64,000 nucleotides of DNA from an uncultured Lachnospiraceae bacterium (lineage in GTDB: Bacteria; Bacillota; Clostridia; Lachnospirales; Lachnospiraceae), in assembly GCA_949840915.1 (NCBI GenBank), contig CATKXY010000006.1, positions 53,526-117,525 on the forward strand, given 5' to 3'. Positions 1 to 8,797 of this stretch are shown here, in pieces. Position numbers and translations under genes: made by a program. The stretch's first letter is position 1. Every line of letters starts with the position of its first letter. The notes below the pieces were generated by a model. That model was not told the DNA's origin, did not search any database, and was given only the letters and a program-made list of their open reading frames with translations.

Positions 1-21
1 GGAGGTATTCCAAAAATTTCT

Positions 22-1242
22 TTATTTGTAAAATCCGTCCATATCCTGTGCCGCCACGGCCCTGCCGCCCCGATAGAAGACACGGGGTACACGCCTGCCC
101 AGATCACAGACCAACTCATAGTTAAACCGCCCGGACAGCTCACCCAGCTCCTCCGCGGTGATACGATCCTCTCCGTCCGCGCCGATCAGCGTCACCGTAT
201 CCCCCTCAGACACCCCGGGAATATCGCTCACATCCACCATAAACTGATCCATACAGATGCGCCCCAAAACAGCCGCTCTCTTTCCGCGGATCAGCACGCT
301 GCCCCGCCCGGACAGCGACCTGGGATAGCCGTCACCATAACCCACGGGTATGGTGGCGATACGCATATCCCGTTCCGCCGTGAATGTGCCGCCATAGCTG
401 ACACTCTGCCCCTTTCGGAGCGTCTTCACCAGAACAATGCGGCTGCGCAGAGACAACGCAGGCTCAAGGCCAAACGGCCCGCCCGGCACCTCACTCGACG
501 GAAGCAGGCCATACAGAGCGATTCCCGCTCTCACCATATCCAGATCAGACTCCGGAAGCGCCAGAATAGCTGCGCTGTTGGCGCAGTGACACAGCGGAAT
601 CCTGATATCATACTCTGACTGCACACGGTCCAGAAACTCTTTAAATAATGTCAGCTGTCTCCCGGCATCCGTCTGATCCCTCTCATCCGCCCTGGCAAAA
701 TGAGTGAATATCCCTTCCAGCTCCAGACTGCCGTCCTGTATGTACTTCATCAGTTCCGTCACAAAGCCAAGCCCCTCTTCATCAGGCGCGACTCCGATAC
801 GCGCCATGCCGGTATCCACCTTTACATGAACCTTCATGGGCTTTCCCGCTCTGTCTGCCGCCTGTGAGAGCGCAGGCAGCGTCCCCCGGGCAAATACAGT
901 GGCGCGGATATCCTCTCCCGCCATGCGTTCATACGCATAGGGAAATACGCTCCCCAGTACCAGCACAGGCTTTGTCACGCCGTTTTCCCGAAGCAGAAAA
1001 GCCTCCTCCGAAGTGGCAACCGCAAATCCCCAGACAAACTCCAAAGACTCCAGCGCCTGCGCAATGGGAATGCTGCCATGACCATAGCCGTCCGCCTTGA
1101 TCACCGCAGCCATTTTTGTATTGGAACCGACCCGCTCATTCAGATATTGCGCATTGTGCAAAACAGCATCCAGGCTCACCTCCGCACATACCCGCAAATA
1201 TGTTTCTAACCTCTCCTCCAAATCCATCCGTCCGTACCTCAT
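22..1242 (-). CDS. alr: Alanine racemase
   Basis: PLP-dependent racemase converting L-alanine to D-alanine for peptidoglycan. The PLP-binding lysine lies in VIKADGYGHG (Lys49) near the N-terminus of the TIM barrel. The C-terminal beta domain carries the SYGGTF segment expected to hold the catalytic tyrosine, followed by IATIPVGYGDGYPR. The length of 406 residues is normal. The ATG overlaps the TGA of the upstream nnr gene (ATGA), so translational coupling is likely and I keep this start; Met6 is an alternative. It is the last gene of the rex-unknown-nnr-alr run seen here. Only 21 bases follow the stop before the window edge. Confidence 0.97.
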   Translation of the reverse strand: MRYGRMDLEERLETYLRVCAEVSLDAVLHNAQYLNERVGSNTKMAAVIKADGYGHGSIPIAQALESLEFVWGFAVATSEEAFLLRENGVTKPVLVLGSVFPYAYERMAGEDIRATVFARGTLPALSQAADRAGKPMKVHVKVDTGMARIGVAPDEEGLGFVTELMKYIQDGSLELEGIFTHFARADERDQTDAGRQLTLFKEFLDRVQSEYDIRIPLCHCANSAAILALPESDLDMVRAGIALYGLLPSSEVPGGPFGLEPALSLRSRIVLVKTLRKGQSVSYGGTFTAERDMRIATIPVGYGDGYPRSLSGRGSVLIRGKRAAVLGRICMDQFMVDVSDIPGVSEGDTVTLIGADGEDRITAEELGELSGRFNYELVCDLGRRVPRVFYRGGRAVAAQDMDGFYK

Positions 1243-2819
1243 TTTATTATTTTCAGCGCCTCCGCGATATCTCCTGCCATACAGCCGTACTCACCCTTTT
1301 CTGCCACGGCTGCATCTCCTGCGGCCGCATGCAGACGCACGCCCGCGCAGGCCGCCCGAAAGGCCCTTTCAGAGGCAGCTTCAGAGTCCGCCTCATGTCC
1401 GCTCCCGGCAGACATCTGAGCCCAGATCCCTGCGATGATCCCCGCCAGCACATCTCCGCTCCCCGCCGTGGCCATGCCGCTGCCGCCATGTATATTGACA
1501 CACACGGGCCGCCCTGCCCCGCATACAAAAGTCCTGGCATCCTTGGCTACTACCACTGCGTGCAGACGCTGTGCCAGCGCTGTACCGTGCTGCCAGAGCC
1601 CTTCTTTCAACTGTGCTATTGACAGACCCGTCAGGCGGGACAGTTCACCCACATGGGGCGTGAGAATCACTTGCCGTCTCTGACCGGCAAGACGCTCTTG
1701 CAGGGCCTCATCCTCCGCCAGCAGATTCAGACCGTCCGCATCGATCACAAGAGGCTGAAGCCTCGATTTTTCAGTCTGGACCGCGCCTCTCTCCACTGCA
1801 GCCCTCAGACAGTGCCGGGCCCGCTCCGTTCTGCCCAGTCCCGGCCCTATCACGATCACGTCCGCCCAGGAAAAACTCTCCTCCAGCTCCCGATCCGCCG
1901 CATAGTTTCCATACAGAGCCTCCGGCACAGCCTGCTGCAGGATCACGCGGTTCTGCTCATCCGTAAGAACCTTCACCATCCCGGCGCCGCTTCGATAAGC
2001 CGCTCGGGCACCCAGCACCGCCGCTCCTGCCATCCCGGCGCTCCCCGCGATAAACAATACCTTTCCGAAAGTTGCCTTATTGCCCGCCCCCTGCCTTTGC
2101 GGCAGCAAAGCAAAAGCCTCCTCCGGTTCATCCAGACAAAACATCCCCGGAGGCTCGTCAAAAAAGGCCCGTTCTGTGATACCGATGTCCGCCACCCGCA
2201 CCGTTCCGGCGTACCCGCACCCGGGATACAGATAAAGCCCTCTCTTACCGAAGCCGAAAGTCACCGTGGCATCCGCTTGCACCGCACAGCCCAAAACACG
2301 CCCGGTATCGCTGCAAATGCCGCTGGGCACATCCAGTGCAAGCTTATATCCCTCCAGCTCATTAAACCGTCGGACAGCCTCTGCATACTCACCGGCGACA
2401 TCCCGCGAGAGCCCTACTCCAAACAGCGCATCAATCAGAACGGCGTACGTCCCCGAGACAGGCATGTCACAAAAACGCACCCCATAATATTCTATTATAT
2501 GCCTCTGGCATGTCCATTGTTCTGAAGCTTTCGATTTCTCTCCCACACACCAGACCGTCACGGAGAAACCGTCCTCCGCAAGCAGTCTTGCCAGCGCCAG
2601 ACCGTCCCCGCCATTGTTGCCCGTACCGGCCATCACCAGAATCTCCGGCGTCTGCCGTCTGTCTCCGGCCGGCGGCAAAACTCTGCCCAAAGCCTCCAGC
2701 ACCATCTCTCTCGCCGCCAGCGCAGCCCGCTCCATCAATACCATGCCCGGAATTCCAATCTTGTCTATCGCATTGGAATCATAGCGGCGCATCTCCTCCG
2801 CCGTCACCAGGTATCTCAT
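1239..2819 (-). CDS. nnr: Bifunctional NAD(P)H-hydrate epimerase / ADP-dependent NAD(P)H-hydrate dehydratase
   Basis: Repairs damaged NADH and NADPH hydrates. The N-terminal YjeF_N (epimerase) part covers roughly residues 1-220, with GTGNNGGDGLALARLL near residues 65-80. The C-terminal ribokinase-like dehydratase part has the signature GSGMATAGSGDVLAGIIAGI. The length of 526 residues suits the fused form. The start overlaps the stop of the upstream coiled-coil gene (ATGA) and the stop overlaps alr in the same way, so the three genes appear translationally coupled. Sitting behind rex, an NADH/NAD+ sensor, makes sense for an NAD(P)H repair enzyme; that link is inference. Confidence 0.96.
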   Translation of the reverse strand: MRYLVTAEEMRRYDSNAIDKIGIPGMVLMERAALAAREMVLEALGRVLPPAGDRRQTPEILVMAGTGNNGGDGLALARLLAEDGFSVTVWCVGEKSKASEQWTCQRHIIEYYGVRFCDMPVSGTYAVLIDALFGVGLSRDVAGEYAEAVRRFNELEGYKLALDVPSGICSDTGRVLGCAVQADATVTFGFGKRGLYLYPGCGYAGTVRVADIGITERAFFDEPPGMFCLDEPEEAFALLPQRQGAGNKATFGKVLFIAGSAGMAGAAVLGARAAYRSGAGMVKVLTDEQNRVILQQAVPEALYGNYAADRELEESFSWADVIVIGPGLGRTERARHCLRAAVERGAVQTEKSRLQPLVIDADGLNLLAEDEALQERLAGQRRQVILTPHVGELSRLTGLSIAQLKEGLWQHGTALAQRLHAVVVAKDARTFVCGAGRPVCVNIHGGSGMATAGSGDVLAGIIAGIWAQMSAGSGHEADSEAASERAFRAACAGVRLHAAAGDAAVAEKGEYGCMAGDIAEALKIIK

Positions 2820-3436
2820 GCCCCATCCCCCTCAGGACCATATTCCATATCAAAAAGATTTACGATATCCGCTCCGAAAATATCATTCATATATGCGTAA
2901 ATATCCTGGTTCTTCCGCTCGAGCTCCTGTTTTTTTACCAGCTTTTTCTTGAGTTCGATACGAATCCCGGTGACCCAATCCCCGATCTCCTGTATCTGTC
3001 CGGCATTTTCCTTCATGGTGTCATAGCAATATTCCATGGTGGCCAGCATCAACTCCGTATTGACGCGGTCGATCTCCCGGGGAATATCCATGACCTCCTC
3101 CTGATAGCTCTCCAGCTTTTCATTACACTCTTCGATCAGACGCTTATGCTCCTCGATCTTCTTTTCCAGCTTTCGGCTGCCGCCCTGCTCCATCTCGTCC
3201 ACCATGGGTACGATCTCCCCCATAAGCTTCTTTTTCAGCTTCCTGATCTCCTTGGTCTCCGTATTCAGCTTGCCCTGACGCTTAAGGAGCGTATTTAACT
3301 GCTCCTCCAGCCCCTTTACGGCCGCTTTTCCCGGCTCATCCAACAGACGATACCATTTATTGTCCAAAGTCAGTATTGGTATTTTTCTGCCCGGCAATGC
3401 ATCCGAAAACACTTCCCGTTTATCTTTTTCCGCCAT
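2816..3436 (-). CDS. Coiled-coil protein of unknown function in the rex-nnr-alr operon
   Basis: A 206-residue, highly charged protein that I cannot assign to a named family. Residues about 40-115 and 150-185 are rich in Lys, Glu and Leu with heptad-like spacing (for example ELKKKLVKKQELERK), which predicts long coiled coils. There is no signal peptide or membrane segment, so it is probably cytoplasmic. AGGAGG lies just upstream of the ATG. Its stop overlaps the nnr start, and it begins 25 bases after rex ends. The tight packing argues that it is a real, co-expressed gene. A role as a scaffold or DNA-associated protein is possible, but nothing in the sequence decides it. Confidence 0.85.
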   Translation of the reverse strand: MAEKDKREVFSDALPGRKIPILTLDNKWYRLLDEPGKAAVKGLEEQLNTLLKRQGKLNTETKEIRKLKKKLMGEIVPMVDEMEQGGSRKLEKKIEEHKRLIEECNEKLESYQEEVMDIPREIDRVNTELMLATMEYCYDTMKENAGQIQEIGDWVTGIRIELKKKLVKKQELERKNQDIYAYMNDIFGADIVNLFDMEYGPEGDGA

Positions 3437-3461
3437 AGCCCCCTCCTGTACCCCGTCCGTT

Positions 3462-4103
3462 TTATTCAGAACGCTGCTCCTTACAATTGATATTGTAGGA
3501 CAGCTTCATCAGACTGTCGGAGAGATGCACATTTTCCACCAGAATCCCCTCCGGCACGTTCAAGTCCACATGGGCAAAATTCCAGATCGCACGGATGCCG
3601 TTGTCCACGAGCACATTCACAATATCCACCGCGCTGGTCTTGGGAATAGTCAGCACGGCGATATCAATATCGTTTTCCTGCAAAAATTCCTCCAGCCCGT
3701 CTATGGACATCACCTTCACCCCTCGGACATCGTCGCCCACAAGCTTCGGATTCTTGTCGAACATTCCCTTAAAGATAAAGCCCCTGCGCTCGAAATTCAG
3801 ATAATTCCCCAGCGCACGGCCCAGATTGCCCGCTCCGATAATGATAAAATTATGCCTGTGATCCAGTCCCAATATCTTGCTGATCTCCTCATAGAGATAC
3901 TCCACATTGTAGCCGTAGCCCTGCTGTCCAAATCCGCCAAAATTATTAAAATCCTGCCGGATCTGGGAAGCCGTCACGTTCATCAGCTCACTCAGCTCCT
4001 GGGAAGAGACGCGCTCCACCCCGTCATCCTTCAAATCGCCTAAATATCTCAAATATCTGGGAAGCCGTCCAATGACAGCCTGTGAAATTTCTTTTGTCTC
4101 CAA
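3462..4103 (-). CDS. rex: Redox-sensing transcriptional repressor Rex
   Basis: Represses fermentation and respiration genes when NADH/NAD+ is low. It has an N-terminal winged helix (residues about 1-80, with ASQIRQDFNNFGGFGQQGYG) and a Rossmann NAD(H)-binding domain with IIGAGNLGRALGNY near residues 87-100. At 213 residues it is typical. The likely start is TTG: GGAGGT sits 8 bases upstream, no in-frame ATG lies between it and the ribosome site, and the protein then begins METKEIS as expected. A consensus promoter with an overlapping Rex-like operator lies directly upstream, suggesting autoregulation. It heads the operon with the coiled-coil gene, nnr and alr. Confidence 0.97.
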   Translation of the reverse strand: METKEISQAVIGRLPRYLRYLGDLKDDGVERVSSQELSELMNVTASQIRQDFNNFGGFGQQGYGYNVEYLYEEISKILGLDHRHNFIIIGAGNLGRALGNYLNFERRGFIFKGMFDKNPKLVGDDVRGVKVMSIDGLEEFLQENDIDIAVLTIPKTSAVDIVNVLVDNGIRAIWNFAHVDLNVPEGILVENVHLSDSLMKLSYNINCKEQRSE

Positions 4104-4150
4104 TGGAATCTACCTCCAATACTCTGTTCACTTTTCATGCTCTTGTCCCC

Positions 4151-4179
4151 ATCATATCACTTTGTTAAAAGTGTGTCAA
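4151..4179 (-). promoter_or_regulatory. rex promoter with overlapping Rex-like operator
   Basis: On the minus strand, TTGACA (4174-4179) and TATGAT (4151-4156) are separated by exactly 17 bases. The spacer and -35 hexamer together read TTGACACACTTTTAACAA (4162-4179). The right half TTAACAA matches one half of the Rex consensus TTGTTAA-N4-TTAACAA perfectly; the left half matches only partly. Rex binding here would block RNA polymerase. The promoter call is strong, the operator call is inference. Confidence 0.8.
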
Positions 4180-4190
4180 GAAACATGGGG

Positions 4191-4408
4191 ATGCTGTAAA
4201 ACCATTCGGTTTTACGGCGGCTTCCGCCCGGACAGGGGACATTTGTATTCAGACACGCTCCCGCTCCGTGAAAAACGTAGCAGACGCTAAACTCGACGAA
4301 TCGCTCCGCAATTCGTGACCTCGTTAAGCGCTGACGTTTTTCAAGGGTCTTCCTGCAAACCGTCCCCTGTCCGGGCTGCTCAACCGCAAAACGGAATCGT
4401 TACAGCAT
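4191..4408. repeat. Long imperfect inverted repeat, element 1
   Basis: A 218-base stretch folds back on itself. The outer arms are ATGCTGTAA (4191-4199) and TTACAGCAT (4400-4408). Next come 14-base arms near 4204-4217 and 4384-4397 with two mismatches, then perfect 14-base arms CCCGGACAGGGGAC (4227-4240) and its complement (4362-4375). Further in are TGAAAAACGT (4269-4278) with ACGTTTTTCA (4334-4343) and a central hairpin ACGAAT/ATTCGT. It has no credible coding sequence. It begins 11 bases upstream of the rex -35 hexamer. It could be a MITE-like element or a structured RNA. Confidence 0.8.
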
Positions 4409-4504
4409 ATCCCGCAAATTACGGCCTTTCCGCGACATGTGTGCACTTTCAATGTCGAACGCTGTATCTGTGAGACATTGTGTCCGCTGTTTGGGCGGTA
4501 CCGA

Positions 4505-4732
4505 GGCAGGGGGGGACACCGGACCGGTTTTGCAGGCGTTGGCAGAGGTTGGAGCGTTTTCTTATAGTGCGGGACGGCAATCAGGGTAAAATGCGCACGG
4601 ACGCGCATTTTAGGCACTATGATGCACGGATGCATCTTAGTGCCGGCCCGCAGACTGCCGGATCCTATAACCGCACTATTAGAAAACATCCCACCGAAGC
4701 CAGCTGCAGAACCGGCCCGGTGTCCCCCTGCC
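4505..4732. repeat. Long imperfect inverted repeat, element 2
   Basis: A second self-complementary stretch between rex and the ABC-F gene. The outer arms 4505-4522 and 4717-4732 pair apart from two extra G residues. Then 4523-4537 pairs with 4703-4716, and GTTTTCTTATAGTGCGG (4556-4572) pairs with CCGCACTATTAGAAAAC (4671-4687) with one mismatch. Smaller nested hairpins lie in the centre, such as GATGCA-CGGA-TGCATC and GGCACTA/TAGTGCC. The 19-mer at 4671-4689 recurs exactly at 21919-21937 in element 3, which marks the two as relatives. It ends about 48 bases before the ABC-F -35 hexamer, so it is outside that gene's transcript. Confidence 0.78.
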
Positions 4733-4780
4733 GCCCCGCTCAAACAGCAGGCACAATATCTCAGAAGACAAACATTAGAA

Positions 4781-4809
4781 TTGACATAAATTTTCCCACA
4801 GGCTAAAAT
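4781..4809 (+). promoter_or_regulatory. Promoter of the ABC-F gene
   Basis: TTGACA (4781-4786), a 17-base spacer and TAAAAT (4804-4809) form a near-consensus sigma-A promoter. Transcription should begin near 4816, giving a leader of about 60 bases. That leader is too short for a classic antibiotic-responsive attenuator, and none is seen. Confidence 0.82.
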
Positions 4810-4875
4810 AAGGACAAATGTGCCAAACCGGCCGAATCAGTGAAAATGAATTTCAATTAGGATGAGGATAAAATC

Positions 4876-6798
4876 ATGATACTTTCCTGCCAGAATATCT
4901 CAAAGGCATTTATCGATAATCAGGTGCTGCAAAATATCAGTTTTCATATCGAGGATTACGAGAAAGCCGCCATCGTGGGCGTAAACGGAGCGGGCAAGAC
5001 CACACTGCTCCGCATCATCGTGGGCGAGATGCAGCCCGACGACGGGACTGTGACCTTTGCCAGAGACAGGACTTTCGGCTATCTGGCCCAGAACGGCGCC
5101 GTGGACACCGGACATACCATCTATGAAGAACTGCTCTCCGTGAAGCAGGAACTGGTGGAGCTGGAGCAGCGGCTGCGCGATACGGAACAGCAGATGCATC
5201 ATGCGCAGGGACCGGCCCTGGAAGCCCTGATGAAGCGATACAGCGATCTCACACACGCCTTTGAGACCGGGGACGGCTACGCCTACCGCAGCGAGCTGGT
5301 GGGCGTGCTGAAAGGTCTGGGATTTGCCGAGGAGGAATTCGGCAAATCCGTCTCCACACTCTCCGGTGGCCAGAAGACCCGCGTCGCACTGGGCAAATTA
5401 CTCTTGCAAAAGCCTGACCTGATCATTCTGGACGAGCCCACCAACCATCTGGACCTGAATTCCATTGCATGGCTGGAAACCTATCTTCTGAACTATAAGG
5501 GCGCTGTGATCATCGTGTCTCACGACCGCTTTTTTCTGGACCGCATCGCCACCAAGATCGTGGAGATCGACCAGAGCAAGGCCACCTCTTTTCAGGGCAA
5601 TTATTCGGATTATGCCGTCAAAAAGGAACAGCTTAGAGTGGCCGCCTGGCACGCCTATCTGAACCAGCAGCGCGAAATCAAACATCAGGAAGAAGTCATC
5701 GAAAAGCTGCGCTCGTTTAATCGTGAGAAATCCATACGCCGTGCGGAGAGCCGCGTGAAGACTCTGGAGAAGCTTGAGGTGCTGGAAAAGCCCACTGAAC
5801 AACGCACGGATATGCGCCTTACGCTCAAACCCTACCGCACCAGCGGCAATGACGTGCTGACTGTGGAGGGATTGTCCAAATCCTTCGGCGCACAGACTCT
5901 TTTTGAAAATGTAGACTTTGAGATTAAACGAGGCGAACATGTAGCTATTATCGGGGATAACGGCACCGGTAAGACGACTCTGCTCAAAATTCTGAATCAG
6001 CTGTTGGAGCCGGACGACGGAATTTTCCGTCTGGGGACCAATGTGGAGATCGGCTACTATGATCAGGAACACCATGTGCTCCACGATCAAAAGACCCTGT
6101 TCGACGAAATTTCAGACGACTATCCTTATCTTACCAACACCGAGATCCGCAATGTGCTGGCAGCCTTTCTCTTCACCGGAGAAGATGTGTTTAAACAGAT
6201 TCAGGATCTGAGCGGCGGCGAACGGGGACGCGTATCCCTGGCAAAGCTCATGCTCTCGGAGGCAAATTTCCTGATACTCGACGAGCCCACCAACCACCTG
6301 GACATTCTGTCAAAAGAGATTCTGGAGGACGCGTTAAACGGCTATGAGGGCACTGTACTCTACGTCTCTCATGACCGCTACTTTATCAACCGGACAGCTC
6401 ACCGCATACTTGATCTGACCGCCCATACATTTGTAAACTATCTGGGAAATTATGACTACTATCTGGAAAAGAAAGATACCTTGATGAGGACGATCCGGCG
6501 GGACGACTCCGGCAGCCCGGAGCCTGTCTCTGCCCAGAGTGATGTCTCCGACAGCAAACTGGACTGGAAATCCCAGAAGGAAGAGCAGGCCCGCATCCGT
6601 AAACGCGAAAATGCCCTGAAAAAATGCGAGGAGGAAATCTCTGCGCTCGAAAACCGCCTGACCGAAATAGATACCCTGATGTCCGACCCTGCCATCGGTA
6701 CTCAGGTTCTGAGACTGCAGGAACTAAATCAGGAGCAGACCGAAGTCCGCTCCCGACTGGAAACACTCTATGAAGAATGGGAAAAGCTGGCTGAATAA
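4876..6798 (+). CDS. ABC-F family ATPase (YdiF-like translation factor)
   Basis: Soluble protein of 640 residues with two ABC domains and no membrane segments, the layout of ABC-F proteins that act at the ribosomal E site. Domain 1 has Walker A GVNGAGKTT (about residues 35-43), LSGGQKTR and LILDEPTNHLDL. Domain 2 has GDNGTGKTT, LSGGERGR and LILDEPTNHLDI. A charged linker joins the domains, and a C-terminal coiled coil covers about residues 565-640. The 5' region lacks an attenuator and the subfamily resembles housekeeping YdiF/Uup-type members, so a resistance role is unproven. The ATG follows AGGATGAGGATAAAATC. The gene stands alone between rex (divergent) and icd (convergent). Confidence 0.93.
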   Translation: MILSCQNISKAFIDNQVLQNISFHIEDYEKAAIVGVNGAGKTTLLRIIVGEMQPDDGTVTFARDRTFGYLAQNGAVDTGHTIYEELLSVKQELVELEQRLRDTEQQMHHAQGPALEALMKRYSDLTHAFETGDGYAYRSELVGVLKGLGFAEEEFGKSVSTLSGGQKTRVALGKLLLQKPDLIILDEPTNHLDLNSIAWLETYLLNYKGAVIIVSHDRFFLDRIATKIVEIDQSKATSFQGNYSDYAVKKEQLRVAAWHAYLNQQREIKHQEEVIEKLRSFNREKSIRRAESRVKTLEKLEVLEKPTEQRTDMRLTLKPYRTSGNDVLTVEGLSKSFGAQTLFENVDFEIKRGEHVAIIGDNGTGKTTLLKILNQLLEPDDGIFRLGTNVEIGYYDQEHHVLHDQKTLFDEISDDYPYLTNTEIRNVLAAFLFTGEDVFKQIQDLSGGERGRVSLAKLMLSEANFLILDEPTNHLDILSKEILEDALNGYEGTVLYVSHDRYFINRTAHRILDLTAHTFVNYLGNYDYYLEKKDTLMRTIRRDDSGSPEPVSAQSDVSDSKLDWKSQKEEQARIRKRENALKKCEEEISALENRLTEIDTLMSDPAIGTQVLRLQELNQEQTEVRSRLETLYEEWEKLAE

Positions 6799-6834
6799 AA
6801 TCCAAGCAGCCAGTTGTGCCGGGACCGGGTCTGC

Positions 6835-8058
6835 TTACAGCAGAGTCTCCAGTGTCTCCCTGATAGCCTGAATAAACTCCAGACTGTTGAGGATCACAGG
6901 CTTCTCACAGGTAGAGATCGCTGCGAGACTCCTGGTCATTTTACCGCCCTCCACAGTCTTGATGCATGCTTGATCGAGCTTGTCGGCAAAGCTCATCAGC
7001 TCCGGAATATGATCCAGCTCGCCGCGCTTTCTCAGAGCTCCCGTCCATGCAAAGATCGTGGCAATCGAGTTGGTGGAGGTCTCCTCTCCCTTCAAATGCT
7101 TGTAATAATGGCGCTGTACAGTACCGTGAGCCGCCTCATACTCATACACACCGCTGGGCGATACCAGAACGGAGGTCATCATAGAGAGATCACCGTAGGC
7201 GGTCGCCACCATATCTGACATGACATCCCCGTCATAATTCTTGCAGGCCCAGATAAATCCACCCTCGGAACGAATAACACGGGCCACCGCATCGTCTATT
7301 AAAGTATAGAAATACTCTATGCCAAGCTCTTCAAATCTGGTCTTGTACTCCGCGTCGTAAATCTCCTGAAAAATATCCTTGAAGGTGTGGTCATACTTCT
7401 TGGAGATCGTGTCCTTGGTCGCAAACCACAGATCCTGTCTGGTATCCAAGGCGTACCCAAAACAGGCTCTCGCAAAACTGGAGATGGATTTCTCGGTATT
7501 GTGGATGCCCTGAAGGATGCCGGCCCCAGTAAAATTATGTATCAGCTCTCTGGTCTCGGTTCCGTCCTCCGCAGTGAACACCAGCTCTGCCCTGCCCGGA
7601 CCGGGCACCTTGATCTCCGTATTTTTATAGACGTCGCCATAAGCGTGGCGGGCGATCGTGATGGGCTTACTCCACTTTCCGACATAGGGCACGATGCCCT
7701 TCACCAGAATGGGCGCGCGGAAAACCGTGCCGTCCAGGATAGCGCGGATCGTTCCGTTAGGGCTTTTCCACATCTCCTTCAGATTGTACTCAGTCATTCT
7801 GGCGGCATTGGGAGTAATCGTAGCACACTTTACCGCCACACCGTACTTGAGTGTGGCATTGGCGGAATCCACTGTCACCTGATCGTCTGTGGCATTTCGG
7901 CATTCCAGTCCCAGATCATAATACTCTGTCTTCAAATCAATATAAGGGAGCAGCAGCTCGTCCTTAATCATCCTCCAGAGGATGCGGGTCATCTCATCCC
8001 CGTCCATCTCCACTAAAGGCGTTGTCATCTGAATCCTGTTCATTGTCTGCTCTGCCAT
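6835..8058 (-). CDS. icd: NADP-dependent isocitrate dehydrogenase (eukaryotic-type, homodimeric class)
   Basis: Oxidatively decarboxylates isocitrate to 2-oxoglutarate. The sequence follows the type II homodimeric IDH family, with MDGDEMTRI near the start, [13 protein letters not shown] and [19 protein letters not shown] for substrate binding, [20 protein letters not shown], and [19 protein letters not shown] with the metal-binding aspartates. I choose the second ATG (protein starts MAEQTMNR): GAAAGG touches the first ATG at 8067 but is 9 bases from this one. It is the third gene of an operon with Re-citrate synthase and a GntR regulator, which points to glutamate precursor supply rather than a full TCA cycle. 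Aconitase is not in the window. Confidence 0.95.
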   Translation of the reverse strand: MAEQTMNRIQMTTPLVEMDGDEMTRILWRMIKDELLLPYIDLKTEYYDLGLECRNATDDQVTVDSANATLKYGVAVKCATITPNAARMTEYNLKEMWKSPNGTIRAILDGTVFRAPILVKGIVPYVGKWSKPITIARHAYGDVYKNTEIKVPGPGRAELVFTAEDGTETRELIHNFTGAGILQGIHNTEKSISSFARACFGYALDTRQDLWFATKDTISKKYDHTFKDIFQEIYDAEYKTRFEELGIEYFYTLIDDAVARVIRSEGGFIWACKNYDGDVMSDMVATAYGDLSMMTSVLVSPSGVYEYEAAHGTVQRHYYKHLKGEETSTNSIATIFAWTGALRKRGELDHIPELMSFADKLDQACIKTVEGGKMTRSLAAISTCEKPVILNSLEFIQAIRETLETLL

Positions 8059-8084
8059 ATAATTCATCCTTTCACTATGTATTA

Positions 8085-8783
8085 TTATTTTTGTTTATCC
8101 TTTTGAAACAGTTCGTGAAGCCCGCTCTGCACCATATTTTCATAGGCGTTGATCATATGCTGGTTGGCAAGCTTCTCCGCCAGATCAGCATCCCCGGACT
8201 TGACAGCCTCCAGAATCTGCTCGTGCTCCTCATTGGACTTTGGTCCTCTGTTTGCGCTGCTCAAAGTCTTCCTGCGCACCCGCAGCACATACTGATGAAA
8301 ATCCCGCAGCTGATGCTCCAATAATTTGCTGGAGCAAGCCTCATACATGATATCATGGAATCGATTGTCCAGCTCTGCCAACTGCTCTAAATGTCCCTTC
8401 TGGGCATGAAATTTGGCGAGATAGACATTTTCCTCCATCTCCTCAAGCTGCTCCTTTGTGATATGCTCTGTGGCCCATCTGGCGCACAATCCCTCCAGCA
8501 GGGAGCGAATCATATAAATATCCCGCACATCCTTCTCTGTGATGCCTGTGACATAGGCTCCCTTGTTGGGGATAATCTGAATCAGCCCCTCCAGCTCCAG
8601 CTGCCTGAAGGCCTCCCGCACCGGAGTTCTGCTGACCCCCAGCTCCTCGCCGATGGCCACCTCCTTCAACTCCTCATGCTCCTCATACTTGCCGCTCAAA
8701 ATATCTTCTCTGAGCTTATGAAAAACTCTTCCGCGCAGGGAAAACTTGTCTGTTACCTCCTGCTTAACATCATAATCAGCCAC
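8085..8783 (-). CDS. GntR/FadR-family transcriptional regulator (FCD domain)
   Basis: The N-terminal winged helix has the family signature [20 protein letters not shown], followed by an all-helical FCD ligand domain. The FCD metal-binding pattern is visible as Asp and His in [11 protein letters not shown], His in EEHEQI and His in [13 protein letters not shown] choose the GTG at 8783: AAGGAG lies 6 bases upstream, while an earlier ATG at 8840 lies inside the upstream gene and has no ribosome site. The result is 232 residues. The gene sits between Re-citrate synthase and icd, and the palindrome over the operon promoter has a GntR/FadR-type core, so autoregulation in response to a tricarboxylate or related acid is a reasonable inference. 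Confidence 0.93.
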   Translation of the reverse strand: MADYDVKQEVTDKFSLRGRVFHKLREDILSGKYEEHEELKEVAIGEELGVSRTPVREAFRQLELEGLIQIIPNKGAYVTGITEKDVRDIYMIRSLLEGLCARWATEHITKEQLEEMEENVYLAKFHAQKGHLEQLAELDNRFHDIMYEACSSKLLEHQLRDFHQYVLRVRRKTLSSANRGPKSNEEHEQILEAVKSGDADLAEKLANQHMINAYENMVQSGLHELFQKDKQK

Positions 8784-8797
8784 TTTCGTCTCCTTAT

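Noticed and set aside
4324..4743. Open frame of 139 codons on the minus strand between rex and the ABC-F gene
   Set aside because: It runs through both long inverted repeats, has no ribosome site and has an Arg/Pro/His/Ser-rich composition typical of chance frames in structured GC-rich DNA.
4876..6798. Antibiotic-resistance ABC-F with attenuation leader
   Set aside because: The leader is about 60 bases with no visible upstream peptide or competing hairpins, so a resistance label is not supported.
6799..6840. Possible terminator between the ABC-F gene and icd
   Set aside because: Only AAGCAG and CTGCTT pair, across a loop of about 20 bases and without a T-run; too weak to call.
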